The translations under genes and the position numbers were made by a program. From positions 1-64,000 of the forward strand of contig CALJAM010000006.1 of the NCBI GenBank assembly GCA_938027685.1: a stretch of DNA of 64,000 nt. The letters run 5' to 3'. Origin of the DNA: an uncultured Bryobacteraceae bacterium (GTDB lineage Bacteria > Acidobacteriota > Terriglobia > Bryobacterales > Bryobacteraceae). Of this stretch, positions 26,405 to 36,525 are shown in pieces. Every line of letters starts with the position of its first letter. The stretch's first letter is position 1. Under the pieces are notes generated by a model that searched no databases, had not been told where the DNA came from, and worked only from the letters and a program-made list of their open reading frames with translations.

Positions 26405-29400
26405 TCAGAAGCTGAGCTTCGCCGCGACCTGGATGTTACGCGGAGCCCCTGCCTGAGACAAGATTCTCCCGTAGTTGGCGCTGGCCGGATTGACATCCGG
26501 GCTGCCGAACCAAACCCGGTTGAACGCGTTCACGAACTCTGCGCGCAGCTGCAGGCGCGTCCGCTCCTTGCGCAACGGGATGTTTTTGAGCAGGGCCAGG
26601 TCCCAGTTGTTCTGGTCAGGCGTGCGCAGATCGTTCCACATCCAGGGATTCCGGCGCGCCGTAAAGGGCGGCAGTATGCGCATGGCGTCGCGGTTGAACC
26701 ACTGCTCAATCGTCGGGTTCGCGAGTTTGGGCGAGATGCCCGTGTGTAGGACGGCAGGCAGCCAGACGGCCTGGCCTGTTTGGTAAATGTAAATGCCGGT
26801 CAGTTCCCAGCCGCCGATCACGTGCCGGACCAGAGATCGGGAACCCCGAAGTGACGGCAGCTCGTAAATGAAAGCCAGCGTGAAGCGGTGCGGATTGTCG
26901 AACTCGCCGATCATCTTCGAAGGCTCGGGATCGAACGAGTTAATGAACCGCACTCTCTCAAGCAGCTTGGACCAGGTGTAGGAGGCCTGCAATTGCAAGC
27001 CCCGTGACATGCGCTTGACCGCACTGGTTTGCAAGGAGTGGTAACTGCTCTTTCCTATGCTCTCGCGTTGGATGTTGACCGCAGTGAAGTGGGGATAGGT
27101 CATCAGTAGTTGGGAACGGGGCACAGTGGTGCGGCTCAAGGTCCCGGCGGGTATCAGTCCAAAGAAGGGGTTGGGCACGGCGTCTTGCAAGCGGGCGCCC
27201 AACGCGAGGAATCGCTCCGGGTAAAAGTTGATGTTGCGTACGTCGTCCCCCGTCGAGGTCGAGACCGGTAAGTCGCGCCCGAGCTGGCCGACGTAGTTGA
27301 TTTCCAACATCAGAAGGCCGGGCAGCTCTTGCTGAAAGCCGACATTCCACCGGTGATTGCGGATGGCCTTGCGGTTCTGATCGTACGCCTGCACGCTCTG
27401 GCCAAGCAATGTGCGCATCCCCAAGCTGGCGCCCACCGGCTGCACCAAACCTTGTGGGAACGGGTTACGAAACAGATCGGCGGGCGTGCGACCGCCGTCC
27501 AAGCTGGTGACCATCGCGGTTTCCGAGGAGAAACCGTCCTGTCGAACAAAAGGCTGCCACCAGAAAGAGTAAAAAGTGCCGAAGCCGGCGCGAAGCACGG
27601 TGGACGAGAACAGGCGGTAAGCGACGCCGATGCGCGGCGCCCAGTTGTTCTTGTCCGCGACGGCATTCCGGCGCTTGTCACGGGTCACGAAGAGCAGACC
27701 GCCGCGGACGCGAAAGTCCGCCGGCGAAAGTTCGGGGATGGGGTTGCGCGCGTAGGCGGCTCTGGCCTCGGCCTCGATCGGATTGGGGCTTGTCCGATCG
27801 AAACCGAAGACGTTGCGGTCGTAGCGCTCGGTGGTGCCCAGCGTGATCTCGTAGCGCAATCCCAGATTCAGGGTCAGCTTCGGCGTCAACTTAAGATCGT
27901 CTTGTACGTACGTGCCGTAATAAGGAGCCTGCGTTGCGTTGTAGGCACGAAGATCCAACGTGCCGCCGGCCGGTGTGCCGAGCAGGAACGAAGCCACGCC
28001 GTTCCCTGAATTAGTGGCGACGCGATTGGGATCGGGTCCCTGAGTGAAGCCTCGATTGAAGCTGTAGTTGCCGCTGGGATAGCGGGCCGGTACGGAGTTG
28101 TTCTGTTTGATCTGCGTCTGAAAGCCGAACTTGAGGCTGTGGCGGGAGGCCATCTTTACCAGCCCGGTCTGGAAGGAATAGGTATTGGTGTGTTCGAACC
28201 AGTTTCCCTCGCTAGTGCCTATGGTCATGGCGTCCGTGACCGAGATCGTGGGGAAGATGGATTGCTGCATCTGGCTCACCAAGGCGGCAGGGAAGCCCAG
28301 GCCGATCAGATCGAAGGACGGGTGCACGCCGATCTGCGTCCAACGGCCGAAGCCCGCCTGTGCGGTAAGGATCATGCTTGGATTCACGGTGAAGGTCTCG
28401 TTCAATCCCACCGAGGTCTGACCGCGGTCGTTGCCTTCGGGACCGCCGATATCGTAAGGGACGGGGTTTCGCCCAACGCGCTTGTTGAAGGACCAACGGG
28501 CAAACAGGCGATGGCCGGAAAGATTGGGATCGACACGGACTGAGTAGGAGTCACTGTCGTCCTTGTTGGTCAGGACGGCGTAAAAGTTGTTGGCGTGGGT
28601 GAACGGGTCGCCTGGGCCGGTGGGTTGCGGGAAGCGGCCGATGATGTTGCGGGAAATGGGATCGAAGCGTGCGGCGGGGATGCGGTTGCCGGGGAAGGGA
28701 TCGCGGATCCAACGCCCCTCGATCTGGCGGGTCGTGAAGGGATCATGAATCTCCATCAACCTGCCGCTGCGGTCGAAGCTCTGCGAGAAATCCCCCTGGC
28801 GCTCGGCCGCCGTCGGGGTCGTGCGCAGCCAACTGGAAGGCGTGCGCTGCCGCACTCCCTCCCAGTTGAAATACCAGAAAATCTTGTTGCGCACGATGGG
28901 CCCGCCCGCGGCTACCCCGAACTGGTTGTATCGGAAAGCCGACCTGGGCACGCCGTAACGGTTGTTGAAAAACGAATTGGCGTTCAACTTGTCGTTGCGC
29001 AGGAACTCATAGACCTGTCCGCGAAATTCGTTGGTGCCTGAACGGGACGTCACGTTGATGAAGGCGCCGGCGTTGTGGCCGTACTCCGCGTCCAGCGCGT
29101 TGGTCTGGACGGTGAACTCCTCCACCACGTCCACCGGCGGGATGTAATTGACGCGGTCGGAAATGTTGTTGGGAATGCCGTCGAGCAGGAACTCGTTCAA
29201 CCGCCGGTTGGAACCGTTGGCCGAGACGTAGGAGGTGCCACTGACGTCGAGGAGTCCGCTTACCGTGGTGACGTTAGCCGTGACCCCTGGAGTCAGCAAC
29301 ATCAGCTTGAGCGGATTGCGGCCAAGCAGGGGCAAGTCCTGGATCTGGCGCCGCTCGATGTTGCGGCTGACCGCGGCGGTGGACACCTCCAGCAGCGGCG

Positions 29401-29758
29401 CTTGGCCGAGCACTTCCACGGTCTCGGTCACTTCACCCAGCTCGAGCGTGAAATCGACCGTTACCCGGCGGCCCGTCTCCACCGTGATCTCGCGAGCCGC
29501 TTTCTTGAAACCCGTACGTTCGACGGCGATCTGATAACGTCCCGGCGTCACCAGCGTAAACACGTAATAGCCAAGCTCGTTGGTGGCGACGGTGCGAACC
29601 GCGCCGCTATCGCGGTTGGTCAAGGTCACGGTGGCGTTGGGCAGCAGAGCGCCGGCGGGATCCCGTACGATGCCGTCCGCCGTGCCCACCGGGAGCACTT
29701 GTCCACAGGCCCACCAGGGCAACACCAACGCCCACACGGAAACGCGTAGGGAAGCCAC
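26405..29758 (-). CDS. Oar-like TonB-dependent outer membrane receptor
   Basis: 1,117 residues beginning at a GTG (29758), 5 bases after AAGGAGG; no better start exists. Signal peptide MASLRVSVWALVLPWWACGQ; carboxypeptidase-regulatory domain about 28-110 (GIVRDPAGALLPNATVTL); plug about 115-260 (ERRQIQDLPLLGRNPLKL; TSRSGTNEFRGQVYEFLRND); barrel to AAKLSF. Barrel motifs such as NNWAPRIGVAYRLFSSTVLR and FIYELPSLRGSRSL are shared with the other receptors, while plug loops differ, consistent with different ligands. Downstream, toward 26400, is a strong hairpin. The GH127 enzyme lies immediately upstream on the same strand (88 bases), so hydrolase and receptor probably act on the same arabinose-containing glycan. 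Confidence 0.93.
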   Translation of the reverse strand: MASLRVSVWALVLPWWACGQVLPVGTADGIVRDPAGALLPNATVTLTNRDSGAVRTVATNELGYYVFTLVTPGRYQIAVERTGFKKAAREITVETGRRVTVDFTLELGEVTETVEVLGQAPLLEVSTAAVSRNIERRQIQDLPLLGRNPLKLMLLTPGVTANVTTVSGLLDVSGTSYVSANGSNRRLNEFLLDGIPNNISDRVNYIPPVDVVEEFTVQTNALDAEYGHNAGAFINVTSRSGTNEFRGQVYEFLRNDKLNANSFFNNRYGVPRSAFRYNQFGVAAGGPIVRNKIFWYFNWEGVRQRTPSSWLRTTPTAAERQGDFSQSFDRSGRLMEIHDPFTTRQIEGRWIRDPFPGNRIPAARFDPISRNIIGRFPQPTGPGDPFTHANNFYAVLTNKDDSDSYSVRVDPNLSGHRLFARWSFNKRVGRNPVPYDIGGPEGNDRGQTSVGLNETFTVNPSMILTAQAGFGRWTQIGVHPSFDLIGLGFPAALVSQMQQSIFPTISVTDAMTIGTSEGNWFEHTNTYSFQTGLVKMASRHSLKFGFQTQIKQNNSVPARYPSGNYSFNRGFTQGPDPNRVATNSGNGVASFLLGTPAGGTLDLRAYNATQAPYYGTYVQDDLKLTPKLTLNLGLRYEITLGTTERYDRNVFGFDRTSPNPIEAEARAAYARNPIPELSPADFRVRGGLLFVTRDKRRNAVADKNNWAPRIGVAYRLFSSTVLRAGFGTFYSFWWQPFVRQDGFSSETAMVTSLDGGRTPADLFRNPFPQGLVQPVGASLGMRTLLGQSVQAYDQNRKAIRNHRWNVGFQQELPGLLMLEINYVGQLGRDLPVSTSTGDDVRNINFYPERFLALGARLQDAVPNPFFGLIPAGTLSRTTVPRSQLLMTYPHFTAVNIQRESIGKSSYHSLQTSAVKRMSRGLQLQASYTWSKLLERVRFINSFDPEPSKMIGEFDNPHRFTLAFIYELPSLRGSRSLVRHVIGGWELTGIYIYQTGQAVWLPAVLHTGISPKLANPTIEQWFNRDAMRILPPFTARRNPWMWNDLRTPDQNNWDLALLKNIPLRKERTRLQLRAEFVNAFNRVWFGSPDVNPASANYGRILSQAGAPRNIQVAAKLSF

Positions 29759-29781
29759 ACCCTCCTCCTTTCTCCCGCCGT

Positions 29782-29787
29782 ATTATA
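29782..29787 (-). promoter_or_regulatory. -10 box of the receptor gene ending at 26405
   Basis: A perfect TATAAT in the context GGTATAATACG, 23 bases before the GTG start. No recognisable -35 lies 16-18 bases further upstream, so an activator may be required. The same 11-mer precedes the receptor starting at 16362. Confidence 0.55.
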
Positions 29788-29846
29788 CCGCCGTCACCTC
29801 TAGCCCGCTCCGGTCCTTTGCAGGCCTTCCCCGCGGGCCGCTCGGA

Positions 29847-32261
29847 TCAAGGCGTCCCGCTCGGTCCTGGAGGCTCCTCCGCGATCCAGACGACCGACTT
29901 CACCGGCGCCGCGGCGCGTCCCGTCCCGCTCGCGCGCACCGGAAATTCCGTGCCAGGCTCGCGGTTCATGCGGGCGTAGTTGGGAACGGCCAGCAGCGGG
30001 CTGCCGTCGGCGAAGCGGCTGCGCAACACCGTCACCCCACCCAGAAGGTCAGGGCGCCATTGCGTCTCTAGGGGTGCCGAAGCGGGCAGCGCGTCGCCCA
30101 GCTCCTGGTCGTGACGCTCGAGGTTGTAAATCAGCGGACCGTAGCGCAAGGCCACCTTGCCCCGCAGGGCTTCCACCTTCACGTGCGCGCGGACCCTCTG
30201 CGGCGCCAACGGAAACTCTAGCTGCACGCGGTCGCCCGACCGCCAGGTACGTTCCAGCACCGCGTACCCCTCGTGCAGCTCGGGCCTCACTCGCACCCCG
30301 TTGACGCGCACCACCGGCGGACCATCCAGTGACGGCTCAGCGCGGTAAAGCCGGCTGGCGTTGCGCCGCGGAACGCGCAAGTGGAGCCGGAAGCGCACAG
30401 GCCGTGCGGGTTTGACCGACAAATTCACCTTGCCGCTCCACGGATAATCGGTCTGCTGCACCAGCTCCACATCGGTGCCCGCCACGCCTTCGATGCGTCC
30501 TCTGCTCCCCACGTACAGGTTCACAAAGAGCGCCTCGCGGCTGCGCGCGTACATCCACAGCGGCAGCATCAGGAGCATGCGCGGAATGTTGCCCACGCAG
30601 CACGGGCAGACATGCCATCGGTAACGCGCCAGGCGTTCCTCGAGCGGGTTGTCGTAGTAATAGTGCCGACACTCGAGATCGAGCGCACCCAGCAGCGCGT
30701 TGTATAGCGTCTCCTCGTAGAGATCCACGAAACGCGCATCGTGGAAGATCCGCGCCATCTTCCACTGGAAGAGCAGCTCCCCGCAGCTCGCGCACGATTC
30801 GCAATAACCCCGCGGCGGCAGGGAGTAATCGGGGCCGAAGCCCTCGGAGGTCTCGCCGCTGCCGATTCCGCCCGTCACATACAACTTGCGGTGCACGATA
30901 CTTGCCCAGAGCGATTTGGCGGCGCTCAGGTAGTCCGGGTCCCCGGTCTCGATGACCACGTCCGCCATCGCCGAGTAGGTGTACGCGGCACGCACGGCGT
31001 GTCCCACGGCCTCGTACTGTTCGATGACGGGCAGGTGGGCCTGGCAGTACTCGATCTGCTCGTGCGGGCCCACGGCCGCGTGATACCGGCAATCCAGTAG
31101 GAACTTCGCCAGGCGGATGTAGCGGTCGCCGCTTCCCTGCCCTTCCAATTGGTTGACGTAACGGCCGAGACTCACCAGCGCCTGCTCCATGCCCTGGTGC
31201 TCGTCGTACCAGGGCTGCTTCGGGGGTGGACCGATGTTGCGATCCCAGCAATCGGCCAACCGCCTGGCCGCACGATAGAGCCGGTCGTCGCGCCCGCCGC
31301 TCATGCGGTGATGCGCAATCGCGGCCTCCAGAAAGTAGCCCGCAACGTACCCTTCGTGGTCGCGGCGATGAGCGGGGTCCCAGTGCCGGAACTTGTCGGA
31401 CTCGATCACCTTGCCCTCGGGCCCCAGCCGCGGCAGCGTGAAGGCGGTCTGGAGGTAGCCGTCGGGCTCCTGGGCGGCCAGGATTATCGGAATCCAATCC
31501 TCTAGTGTGGCGCGCATCTCGTGTTGCGCCTGCTCGACGGCGGGGTCGCCCGCTGCGTCATACATGAGCGCCAGGCTGATGGACTCGATAGTCTGCAGCA
31601 CCCAGGCGTTCGAGAAGACATAGCCCTTGTGGTAACCGTGCGGTTCGCCACGGAGCTTCCTGCCGGCTTCGATAAAGTTGTCAATGCCGCCAAGCCCGAT
31701 CTTCAGATCGCGCCGGTTCATCTGCCGGATGCAGTGCGGGATCCAGTTCACAATGAGGTTGCGCAGCCGAGGTTCCCAGAACGGGCTCAGCAGGCGAAAA
31801 TCCTTGAGCTCGACGGCCTCGAGCGGGCGGGAGGGAGGCGGTGGTTCGACCGTCACGTTGACAGTCGCCGCGCCTTTGCCTTCATTCCATTCTGCCTCGA
31901 GCCTGAGCACATACTCGCCGGGGCGCGTGAAACCCGCCGTCGTGACCAGAGCCGCAGGATTCTCAAAGTGCACTGGCCCTGGACCGGAGGCTTTCGTCCA
32001 ACGCAGGCGGAGCGGCCGGACGGCTTCGGAAAGCGTGACGCGGAGACCGTTGCGCGGACGGGTGGCTGACGGTGCAACGCCGCGGCCCACCCATCCACGC
32101 AGGTACGTCTTGCCCGGCAGCACCGTAACACGATCAATCCCCGCGTCCACACGGACTTGCTCCGTCCGGCCGACGCCAGGGACGACCGAAGCGGATACCG
32201 TTGCCACGGCGCCGAGCAATTCCCTGCGGTTCAAGACACTGGCTCGACCTGCACCGTTCAT
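29847..32261 (-). CDS. GH127-type beta-L-arabinofuranosidase-like protein (DUF1680), exported
   Basis: 804 residues from the ATG at 32261, preferred over a TTG three codons upstream because of the GAGAGG spacing. A twin-arginine-like signal ([18 protein letters not shown]) is followed by an Ig/PKD-like domain (about 40-140) and an (alpha/alpha)6 barrel plus beta-sandwiches. The zinc/catalytic site of the family is visible: Glu488 and Cys490 in CESCASC and the Cys pair 554-555 in HVCPCC, matching the Glu-x-Cys and Cys-Cys ligands of HypBA1, whose cysteine is the nucleophile. The enzyme would release arabinofuranose from hydroxyproline-rich glycoproteins or pectic side chains. It sits directly upstream of a TonB receptor gene on the same strand. 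Confidence 0.92.
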   Translation of the reverse strand: MNGAGRASVLNRRELLGAVATVSASVVPGVGRTEQVRVDAGIDRVTVLPGKTYLRGWVGRGVAPSATRPRNGLRVTLSEAVRPLRLRWTKASGPGPVHFENPAALVTTAGFTRPGEYVLRLEAEWNEGKGAATVNVTVEPPPPSRPLEAVELKDFRLLSPFWEPRLRNLIVNWIPHCIRQMNRRDLKIGLGGIDNFIEAGRKLRGEPHGYHKGYVFSNAWVLQTIESISLALMYDAAGDPAVEQAQHEMRATLEDWIPIILAAQEPDGYLQTAFTLPRLGPEGKVIESDKFRHWDPAHRRDHEGYVAGYFLEAAIAHHRMSGGRDDRLYRAARRLADCWDRNIGPPPKQPWYDEHQGMEQALVSLGRYVNQLEGQGSGDRYIRLAKFLLDCRYHAAVGPHEQIEYCQAHLPVIEQYEAVGHAVRAAYTYSAMADVVIETGDPDYLSAAKSLWASIVHRKLYVTGGIGSGETSEGFGPDYSLPPRGYCESCASCGELLFQWKMARIFHDARFVDLYEETLYNALLGALDLECRHYYYDNPLEERLARYRWHVCPCCVGNIPRMLLMLPLWMYARSREALFVNLYVGSRGRIEGVAGTDVELVQQTDYPWSGKVNLSVKPARPVRFRLHLRVPRRNASRLYRAEPSLDGPPVVRVNGVRVRPELHEGYAVLERTWRSGDRVQLEFPLAPQRVRAHVKVEALRGKVALRYGPLIYNLERHDQELGDALPASAPLETQWRPDLLGGVTVLRSRFADGSPLLAVPNYARMNREPGTEFPVRASGTGRAAAPVKSVVWIAEEPPGPSGTP

Positions 32262-32475
32262 GGTGCGCAACCTCTCCGAGCCAACAGGCTACTACGATGG
32301 GGCCCGCGGCGGCTTGCCGCCGCTCCTACCGGCGAAGGGCGCACCGAGCTGGCTGTACCACTGGTCGCTCCCGGCTGCACCCGCATCCTGCACGCAAGGC
32401 CACGCCGCCGCGAGCAGAACCCCGGCATCCGGAGGTCCCGCGCGTCCTGCACGCAGCGGCCGTGCCGTGCGTCTA

Positions 32476-33135
32476 ATGTGCGTGAGGGTCGCGATCGTCA
32501 CGCTCTGGCTGAGCTTTTCCGCGGCGGGGGCGGAATATGTCCTCCTCGTGACGGGAGCCTCGCTTTATGCCGAGCGGCACGAAGTGGAAGGCGACACTGT
32601 TCGCCTTTATCGCGGCCAAGGCTTCATCGAGTTGCCGCGCCAGTTGGTGGCGGGTTTCGAACCGGCCCGTCACCCCGTTCCCCTGTCCCGACCGGAGGCC
32701 GGAGAGACAAAAATCACGCTATCGCCTCGCCAGCTGCTGCGGCAAGCCGCCGCACGCTATGGCGGCGCCGACTTCGCCGCCCTGCTGGACGCGGTGGCGC
32801 GCGTCGAATCCAACTACCGCGTGGACGCAGTGTCGCCGAAGGGCGCGCGCGGCCTCCTCCAACTGATGCCGGAAACGGCGCGCCGACTGAAGGCCGATCC
32901 TGACGATCCGGGGCAAAACGTTGACGCCGGCGCGCGTTACTTACGCGAACTGTTGTTCCGATATTTGCACCACCCGCAACAACTCCGCCTGGCGCTGGCG
33001 GCCTACAACGCAGGGCCGGGTGCGGTGGAGCGTCACGGAGGTGTGCCGCCCTATCCGGAGACCATGCGTTACGTCGAACGCGTCATCGCCGAGTTGCGGC
33101 AGCGGCTCAGGTCAGCTTCTTCAGGCGAGCGCTGA
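32476..33135 (+). CDS. Lytic murein transglycosylase (SLT, GH23)
   Basis: 219 residues from the ATG at 32476; upstream the open frame runs antisense through the GH127 gene. Signal peptide [18 protein letters not shown]. Residues 20-85 form a small beta-rich domain ([18 protein letters not shown]), and 90-200 the SLT fold with catalytic Glu111 in [19 protein letters not shown], then LLQLMPETA and [18 protein letters not shown]. It cleaves peptidoglycan glycan strands with formation of 1,6-anhydromuramoyl ends, in the periplasm. It is isolated on its strand. Its last 29 bases overlap the end of the PIG-L gene on the opposite strand. Confidence 0.93.
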   Translation: MCVRVAIVTLWLSFSAAGAEYVLLVTGASLYAERHEVEGDTVRLYRGQGFIELPRQLVAGFEPARHPVPLSRPEAGETKITLSPRQLLRQAAARYGGADFAALLDAVARVESNYRVDAVSPKGARGLLQLMPETARRLKADPDDPGQNVDAGARYLRELLFRYLHHPQQLRLALAAYNAGPGAVERHGGVPPYPETMRYVERVIAELRQRLRSASSGER

Positions 33136-33955
33136 CGTCGTCGGCGAAACGGCGGATGAACCCCAGGGCGTATTCGTGGGGATCGAGCGCATCGTCCTCG
33201 ATGAGCGGCGTCAGGTCCATCGCGAAAGTGACTGATTGCGCGACGTCCACCGCATGGCTCTCCAGGTAGGTCGCGTGCGCCCGGCGGCGGCCCAGGGTCG
33301 CCAAATCGTAACGCTTGCCTCCGGCGATCTGTGAATCGAAGACGCTCACCAGAGCCGTCGCGATGTTATCGTGCGCATCCAGGCGGAAGGCGACCTTGTC
33401 CTGATCGGGCAGCCAGTCCAGATCTCGCCAGACTTCGCAGCCGTAGAGCTTGCGCGGGCGCGCCTCACGCGGCAGGGCGCGCAGGGCGGCGATGGCGCGT
33501 AAGGCTACGGCCACGTGCGTATCGTGCTTGTCGGCCAGATTATGGGTGTAGACGATTTGCGGGCGCGCGGCCGCGAAGATAGCCTTGAGATCCTCGACGG
33601 GTCCCGGGTTGCGCGCGTCCTTGACGTCGGCGCTGGTGTGGTTCAGAAAGACAGCCGCTGAATACTCTCCGACCATGGCCGCCTTCTTTTGCTCGCGCCG
33701 CCGTACGGCCTGCATCTGCTCGTCGGTGAAGGCGGCGTAGATCCCGTCGCGCGGGCTGCCGGCTCCATTGGTGACGATCACCGCGGTGAACCACCGCTCG
33801 TTGTTGCCGAACCCGGCCAGGATTCCGTCCATGGCCATAATCTCGGTGTCGTCGGGATGGGCCGAAACGCCCATGTGTGTGGTGCGAGCCAGCGCCTTCT
33901 CGGCCGGCTCCCCGTCGGGAACCCAGATTTCCGCGTCAGCTCGCGTCAGCTTCAT
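33107..33955 (-). CDS. PIG-L family deacetylase (LmbE-like)
   Basis: 282 residues. The zinc-site signature HPDD (33-36, in [10 protein letters not shown]) and the partner HDTH (145-148) are intact, so an active zinc deacetylase of GlcNAc-type or related N-acyl sugars is expected; no signal peptide is seen, so it is cytoplasmic. The start ATG overlaps the stop of the ROK-like gene by 4 bases (33952-33955), strong evidence for translational coupling and one pathway. Known relatives de-acetylate GlcNAc-PI, GlcNAc-malate or N,N'-diacetylchitobiose. In this block, an N-acetylhexosamine from a decorated glycan is the likely substrate, which is inference. Confidence 0.9.
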   Translation of the reverse strand: MKLTRADAEIWVPDGEPAEKALARTTHMGVSAHPDDTEIMAMDGILAGFGNNERWFTAVIVTNGAGSPRDGIYAAFTDEQMQAVRRREQKKAAMVGEYSAAVFLNHTSADVKDARNPGPVEDLKAIFAAARPQIVYTHNLADKHDTHVAVALRAIAALRALPREARPRKLYGCEVWRDLDWLPDQDKVAFRLDAHDNIATALVSVFDSQIAGGKRYDLATLGRRRAHATYLESHAVDVAQSVTFAMDLTPLIEDDALDPHEYALGFIRRFADDVSARLKKLT

Positions 33956-35367
33956 CGTGCCTCTCCTTTCCTCAGCGCGGGTAGGCTGGCGGCCGCGATC
34001 GCCTGTCCGACCCTCCGACTGGTCTCGTCAGGCAGCGCCAGGCGAACGCGTTCGGCCAACTCGGGGAACTCCTCCCGCAGTACCTGGCGCGCTTGCTCCA
34101 GCATCAGTTCTCCACCCGGGCCGGTGGTCACACGGCCCAGCACCAGGATGTGCTTCAGTTCGTAGAAGTCGGCATAATGCCCGACGGCGTAGCCCAGATA
34201 CACACCGAGGGTGCGGTAAACATCAGCGGCTACCGGGTCGCCCGCGCGCATCTTGTCTTGCAACACAACCAACTTCTCCGGAAGTCCCAGGCCCGCCTCG
34301 AACTGCATCCCGGCGGCTTCGGCTACGCGGATCGCGCCCACTTGCGAGAAATACTGCACGCCGCAGCCGATGTCGCCGGACCACTCGTCGGCAGGCGCAT
34401 CCGGGCGGTAATCAATGGGCACAAAGGCCAGCTCGTTCAACCAGCCGGTGATGTTTCCCTGCGCGTTGACATAGCCGCCGGCCTGGCTCGACCCCATGGC
34501 GATCCCCAACACCGGATTGTCGCCGATGGACATGGAGCCGGCCAGGGCCGTCACCTCACCGTCGTTGACCACCTCGACGGGCACGCCCAGTTCCTCAGAC
34601 ATACGTTGGAACATGGGCGCGATCTTTTCGGCGAATTCCTTTGGCGGTACGGCCCGGAACAGGGAGGCCACCCGCGGCCGGTTATTGATGTAGATGCCGG
34701 CGGCGCTGCCGCCTACTGCGTCCAGGCGGGGAAGGTGACTAGCGGCGCTGCGGATCGAAGCCATGATGCCCTGGTAGTGGTAGTCCGGGTCCGAAGCGTG
34801 CCGCGGATCCCACGGCACTTCCTCGCTGTAGACCACCTGCCCGTCGATCAGCGCGCTGGCCTTGCGATCGCTCGCCCCCAAGTCGAAGCCCACCCGACAG
34901 CCATCGAGGTGGCGTCCTAGCGCGATGCTCGTTTCACGAGTTTCGGGAACGGCTTCGGGTGTCGTGACGACGATTTCGAAGGGTCGCTCGTAGACGCCGC
35001 CCATGAATTCCGCGTCGAACTGGCGCGCTCCGCCGGGGGCATACGTGCGGGCGATATAACGGCCGATTTCTTCGGGACCGCCGACATAAACCTTGTATCC
35101 GCCGCGCTGCCAGAGCAGGAACTTCACGATCCGCTCTACATAGAAGTTGGTGAGCTCGCCCGACACGCCTCCGGGCCGCGCGACGATGGTGTCGTAACGG
35201 GAAATCGAACCGTCGGCGCGTTCGAGGGCTAAGGCCAGCGGTACCGCGCCCGTCCGCTTCGCCAGCTCACGGTAAGCACGATTGAACAGCGAGGCAGCCA
35301 GAAATTCCCGATCCAAGGGCGGAACGAACCGGGCGCGGATATCGAGCTCGGGGAACGCCGGATGCAT
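33952..35367 (-). CDS. ROK-like (ASKHA) sugar kinase with N-terminal extension
   Basis: 471 residues, far longer than the roughly 300 of normal ROK kinases. The ASKHA core begins near residue 158: phosphate-1 loop GFDLGASDRKAS (160-171), catalytic-type Asp269 in VVNDGEVTALAG, then GIAMGSSQAGGYV as phosphate-2. The ROK zinc motif (CxCGxxGCxE) is missing; its place is taken by GDIGCGVQYF (331-340), and the usual GELGH reads NELAF. Residues 1-157 form an unassigned domain containing YVERIVKFLLWQRGGYKVYV. A kinase acting on a hexose or N-acetylhexosamine is the likeliest role, but a regulator or divergent enzyme is possible. It overlaps the PIG-L gene by 4 bases. Confidence 0.8.
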   Translation of the reverse strand: MHPAFPELDIRARFVPPLDREFLAASLFNRAYRELAKRTGAVPLALALERADGSISRYDTIVARPGGVSGELTNFYVERIVKFLLWQRGGYKVYVGGPEEIGRYIARTYAPGGARQFDAEFMGGVYERPFEIVVTTPEAVPETRETSIALGRHLDGCRVGFDLGASDRKASALIDGQVVYSEEVPWDPRHASDPDYHYQGIMASIRSAASHLPRLDAVGGSAAGIYINNRPRVASLFRAVPPKEFAEKIAPMFQRMSEELGVPVEVVNDGEVTALAGSMSIGDNPVLGIAMGSSQAGGYVNAQGNITGWLNELAFVPIDYRPDAPADEWSGDIGCGVQYFSQVGAIRVAEAAGMQFEAGLGLPEKLVVLQDKMRAGDPVAADVYRTLGVYLGYAVGHYADFYELKHILVLGRVTTGPGGELMLEQARQVLREEFPELAERVRLALPDETSRRVGQAIAAASLPALRKGEAR

Positions 35368-35543
35368 GGGAGAACCTGTACTACGACTCCGTCTTGTCCG
35401 AAGCTTCGATTATCGGTTATCGCCCAGAGCGCCCGCAAGCCGTGCGCAGCGACGTTCTGTGCCGTGGGAGCCGAACAAGGACCGCAGTTTTCGCGAGCGA
35501 ATCACCAGGCCGATTTCGATCGCGGCCGGCACGCGCGCTCGGT

Positions 35544-36464
35544 TTAGGCGGAGGACGCCTCTGCCTCGTACAGCGATTCGACATAGTCCAGTAACTCGAC
35601 GCATCGTCGCTCGAAGTACTCATCCCACGCCAGATCGCTCTTGCGCACGATCGCGGTCGAGAATACACCCAGGCGATGGAACAGACGCTTGTGAAAGTGG
35701 ATCGAGACGTCCAGATGCTGGCGCGTGAAGGCGAGCACGGGCAGCAGGCGATGGAAGCGGGCCAACGCGCGCGGCCGGTCGCCGGCGTCGTAGGCCTCGA
35801 AGACCTCGCGGTAGAAGCGCGTCAGCGCGGTGTTCATGAACACGTCCACCCCGCGATCAAGCGCCTCGACCATCTGCAACGCGGCCCATCCGCCGCTCAG
35901 GTGAAGCAGGCCTCCCGTGGCGCGGCGCACCGCGGTGTACTTCGGCCCTGCCGGACTTACCTCGACTTTCAGGGAGCGAAAAGCCGGCATGCGCTCGAAA
36001 AGCTCCGCGATCACAGGGACCGGCAAGCCCCAGCCTTGCCAGTCGAGGTCCTGAATTACCAGCAGGGGCGGTCCGGCTTCCGCAAGCGGCCGGAAATACT
36101 CGAGCAGCGCCGCGGTCTCGCGCGGGTAAGCGGGCGGCGCCTCCGAAAGCACGCCGTCGCAGCCGATCCGCGCGGCTTCCTCGGCCATGGCCACGGCTTC
36201 CTCCCTCAGCCGGCTTGTGGCTCCCGCGATCACGACGGCGCGGCCGCGCGAGACCTCGCGGACGATGCGCACCATGCGGAGCCTCTCCTCGAACGTCAAT
36301 TGATGAAGTTCGGCGGCCTGCGCCGGCACGAGGAACCCCAGGGCTCCCTCGCTCAGGTGAAACTCAACCAAGCGCTCGAGCGCTCGTTGGTCGATTTGCC
36401 CGGAGGGATCGAAGGGCGTGTTCAGGCTGACCACCAGCCCGCGCAGACGGTAAGGCTCCTTCAT
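35544..36464 (-). CDS. DapA/NanA-family aldolase-like protein
   Basis: 306 residues, normal for the dihydrodipicolinate synthase/N-acetylneuraminate lyase family. The Schiff-base lysine is Lys166 (FRSLKVEVSP). Two family signatures deviate: the GTTGE carboxylate-binding loop is replaced by LVPAQAAE (45-52), and the YNxP tyrosine segment reads VIQDLDWQG (136-144). It is therefore neither a standard DapA nor a standard NanA; family members with such changes act on other 2-keto acids or aldol donors. It lies between the sulfatase (61-base gap) and the ROK-like kinase (176-base gap) in the − strand glycan block, so a step in cleavage of a released ulosonic or 2-keto-3-deoxy acid is plausible but inferred. 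Confidence 0.85.
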   Translation of the reverse strand: MKEPYRLRGLVVSLNTPFDPSGQIDQRALERLVEFHLSEGALGFLVPAQAAELHQLTFEERLRMVRIVREVSRGRAVVIAGATSRLREEAVAMAEEAARIGCDGVLSEAPPAYPRETAALLEYFRPLAEAGPPLLVIQDLDWQGWGLPVPVIAELFERMPAFRSLKVEVSPAGPKYTAVRRATGGLLHLSGGWAALQMVEALDRGVDVFMNTALTRFYREVFEAYDAGDRPRALARFHRLLPVLAFTRQHLDVSIHFHKRLFHRLGVFSTAIVRKSDLAWDEYFERRCVELLDYVESLYEAEASSA

Positions 36465-36525
36465 TGGATTCGATCCGCTTCACTCGGAGAACGGGCGCAA
36501 CCCCGCGGAGCCGCCTACGCGGGAA

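Noticed and set aside
32262-32475. Upstream extension of the transglycosylase frame into the GH127 gene
   Set aside because: Extension is antisense to a well-supported gene, and the downstream ATG gives a proper signal peptide.
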